From assembly GCF_937926365.1 (NCBI RefSeq), contig NZ_CALAOH010000139.1, positions 1-33,690 of the forward strand: DNA of 33,690 nucleotides, in the 5' to 3' direction. Made by a program: the position numbers and the translations under genes. A model generated the notes under the pieces. That model saw only the letters and a list, made by a program, of their open reading frames with translations. It made no database searches and was not told the origin of the DNA. Position 1 is the first letter of the stretch. Each line of letters starts with the position of its first letter. The DNA comes from an uncultured Azohydromonas sp. (GTDB taxonomy: Bacteria > Pseudomonadota > Gammaproteobacteria > Burkholderiales > Burkholderiaceae_C). Shown here in pieces: positions 33,636-33,690 of this stretch.

Positions 33636-33638
33636 TAA
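33636..33638. repeat. Target site duplication TAA, right copy
   Basis: TAA directly after the right inverted repeat, identical to 32704-32706. Removing the element and one copy restores a continuous sequence CAG-TAA-CCC in which the TM2-like gene keeps the same stop. Confidence 0.8.
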
Positions 33639-33690
33639 CCCTACAGTTGCAGTTATGGTTATTGGTTTGGACGCATAGTTGGCGGTGACT

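Overview
The window is GC-rich chromosomal DNA that looks like a betaproteobacterium of the order Burkholderiales, most likely family Comamonadaceae. This is inferred from gene content and order: lapA tail-lapB, dnaE next to trhO, orn-M48 protease-rsgA-CobD/CbiB-like, and the rpsP-rimM-trmD-rplS operon. Genes are densely packed on both strands. I found no tRNA, rRNA or CRISPR array. The genus cannot be fixed from sequence reading alone.

Positions 1-9086 concern the cell envelope. The tail of a probable lapA precedes lapB (control of lipopolysaccharide synthesis). A small DxD glycosyltransferase and a UDP-glucuronate decarboxylase (UDP-xylose synthase) follow. After about 280 bp with two inverted repeats comes a tightly overlapping four-gene operon: a perosamine-synthase-like aminotransferase, a PglD/NeuD-type sugar acetyltransferase, a GT4-like glycosyltransferase and a GT10 (fucosyltransferase-fold) glycosyltransferase. 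Together they look like a pathway that makes, acetylates and transfers an amino-sugar on an O-antigen, core or capsule. A convergent MsbA-type ABC exporter closes the region.

Positions 9170-18866 are mixed housekeeping. They hold a ComEA-like helix-hairpin-helix protein, a secreted His/Asp-rich protein, dnaE, and divergent trhO followed by an alpha/beta-hydrolase-fold protein that lacks its nucleophile serine. A DUF599 membrane protein, a divergent pirin/LysR pair resembling E. coli yhaK/yhaJ, and gluQ complete the stretch.

Positions 18880-21561 hold a signalling module: a single-domain receiver, a NarL/LuxR-type response regulator, and a divergent CHASE3 histidine kinase. Upstream of the receiver gene lies a near-perfect 28-bp palindrome whose 16-bp core resembles sites bound by BvgA/EvgA-type regulators. 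A weaker match precedes the DUF1328 gene.

Positions 21765-31450 hold DUF1328, an FKBP prolyl isomerase, a strong shared terminator, and an RhlE-type RNA helicase with a long structured leader. Next come orn, an M48 CAAX-protease-like enzyme, rsgA, a CobD/CbiB-like membrane protein, a NudL-type Nudix hydrolase and the rpsP-rimM-trmD-rplS operon with recognisable terminator and -10 elements.

Positions 31697-33690 hold a GNAT acetyltransferase and a TM2-like membrane protein, followed by a complete IS5-family (IS427/IS1031-like) insertion sequence. Its 3-bp target duplication TAA coincides exactly with the stop codon of the TM2 gene, so the insertion left that gene intact.
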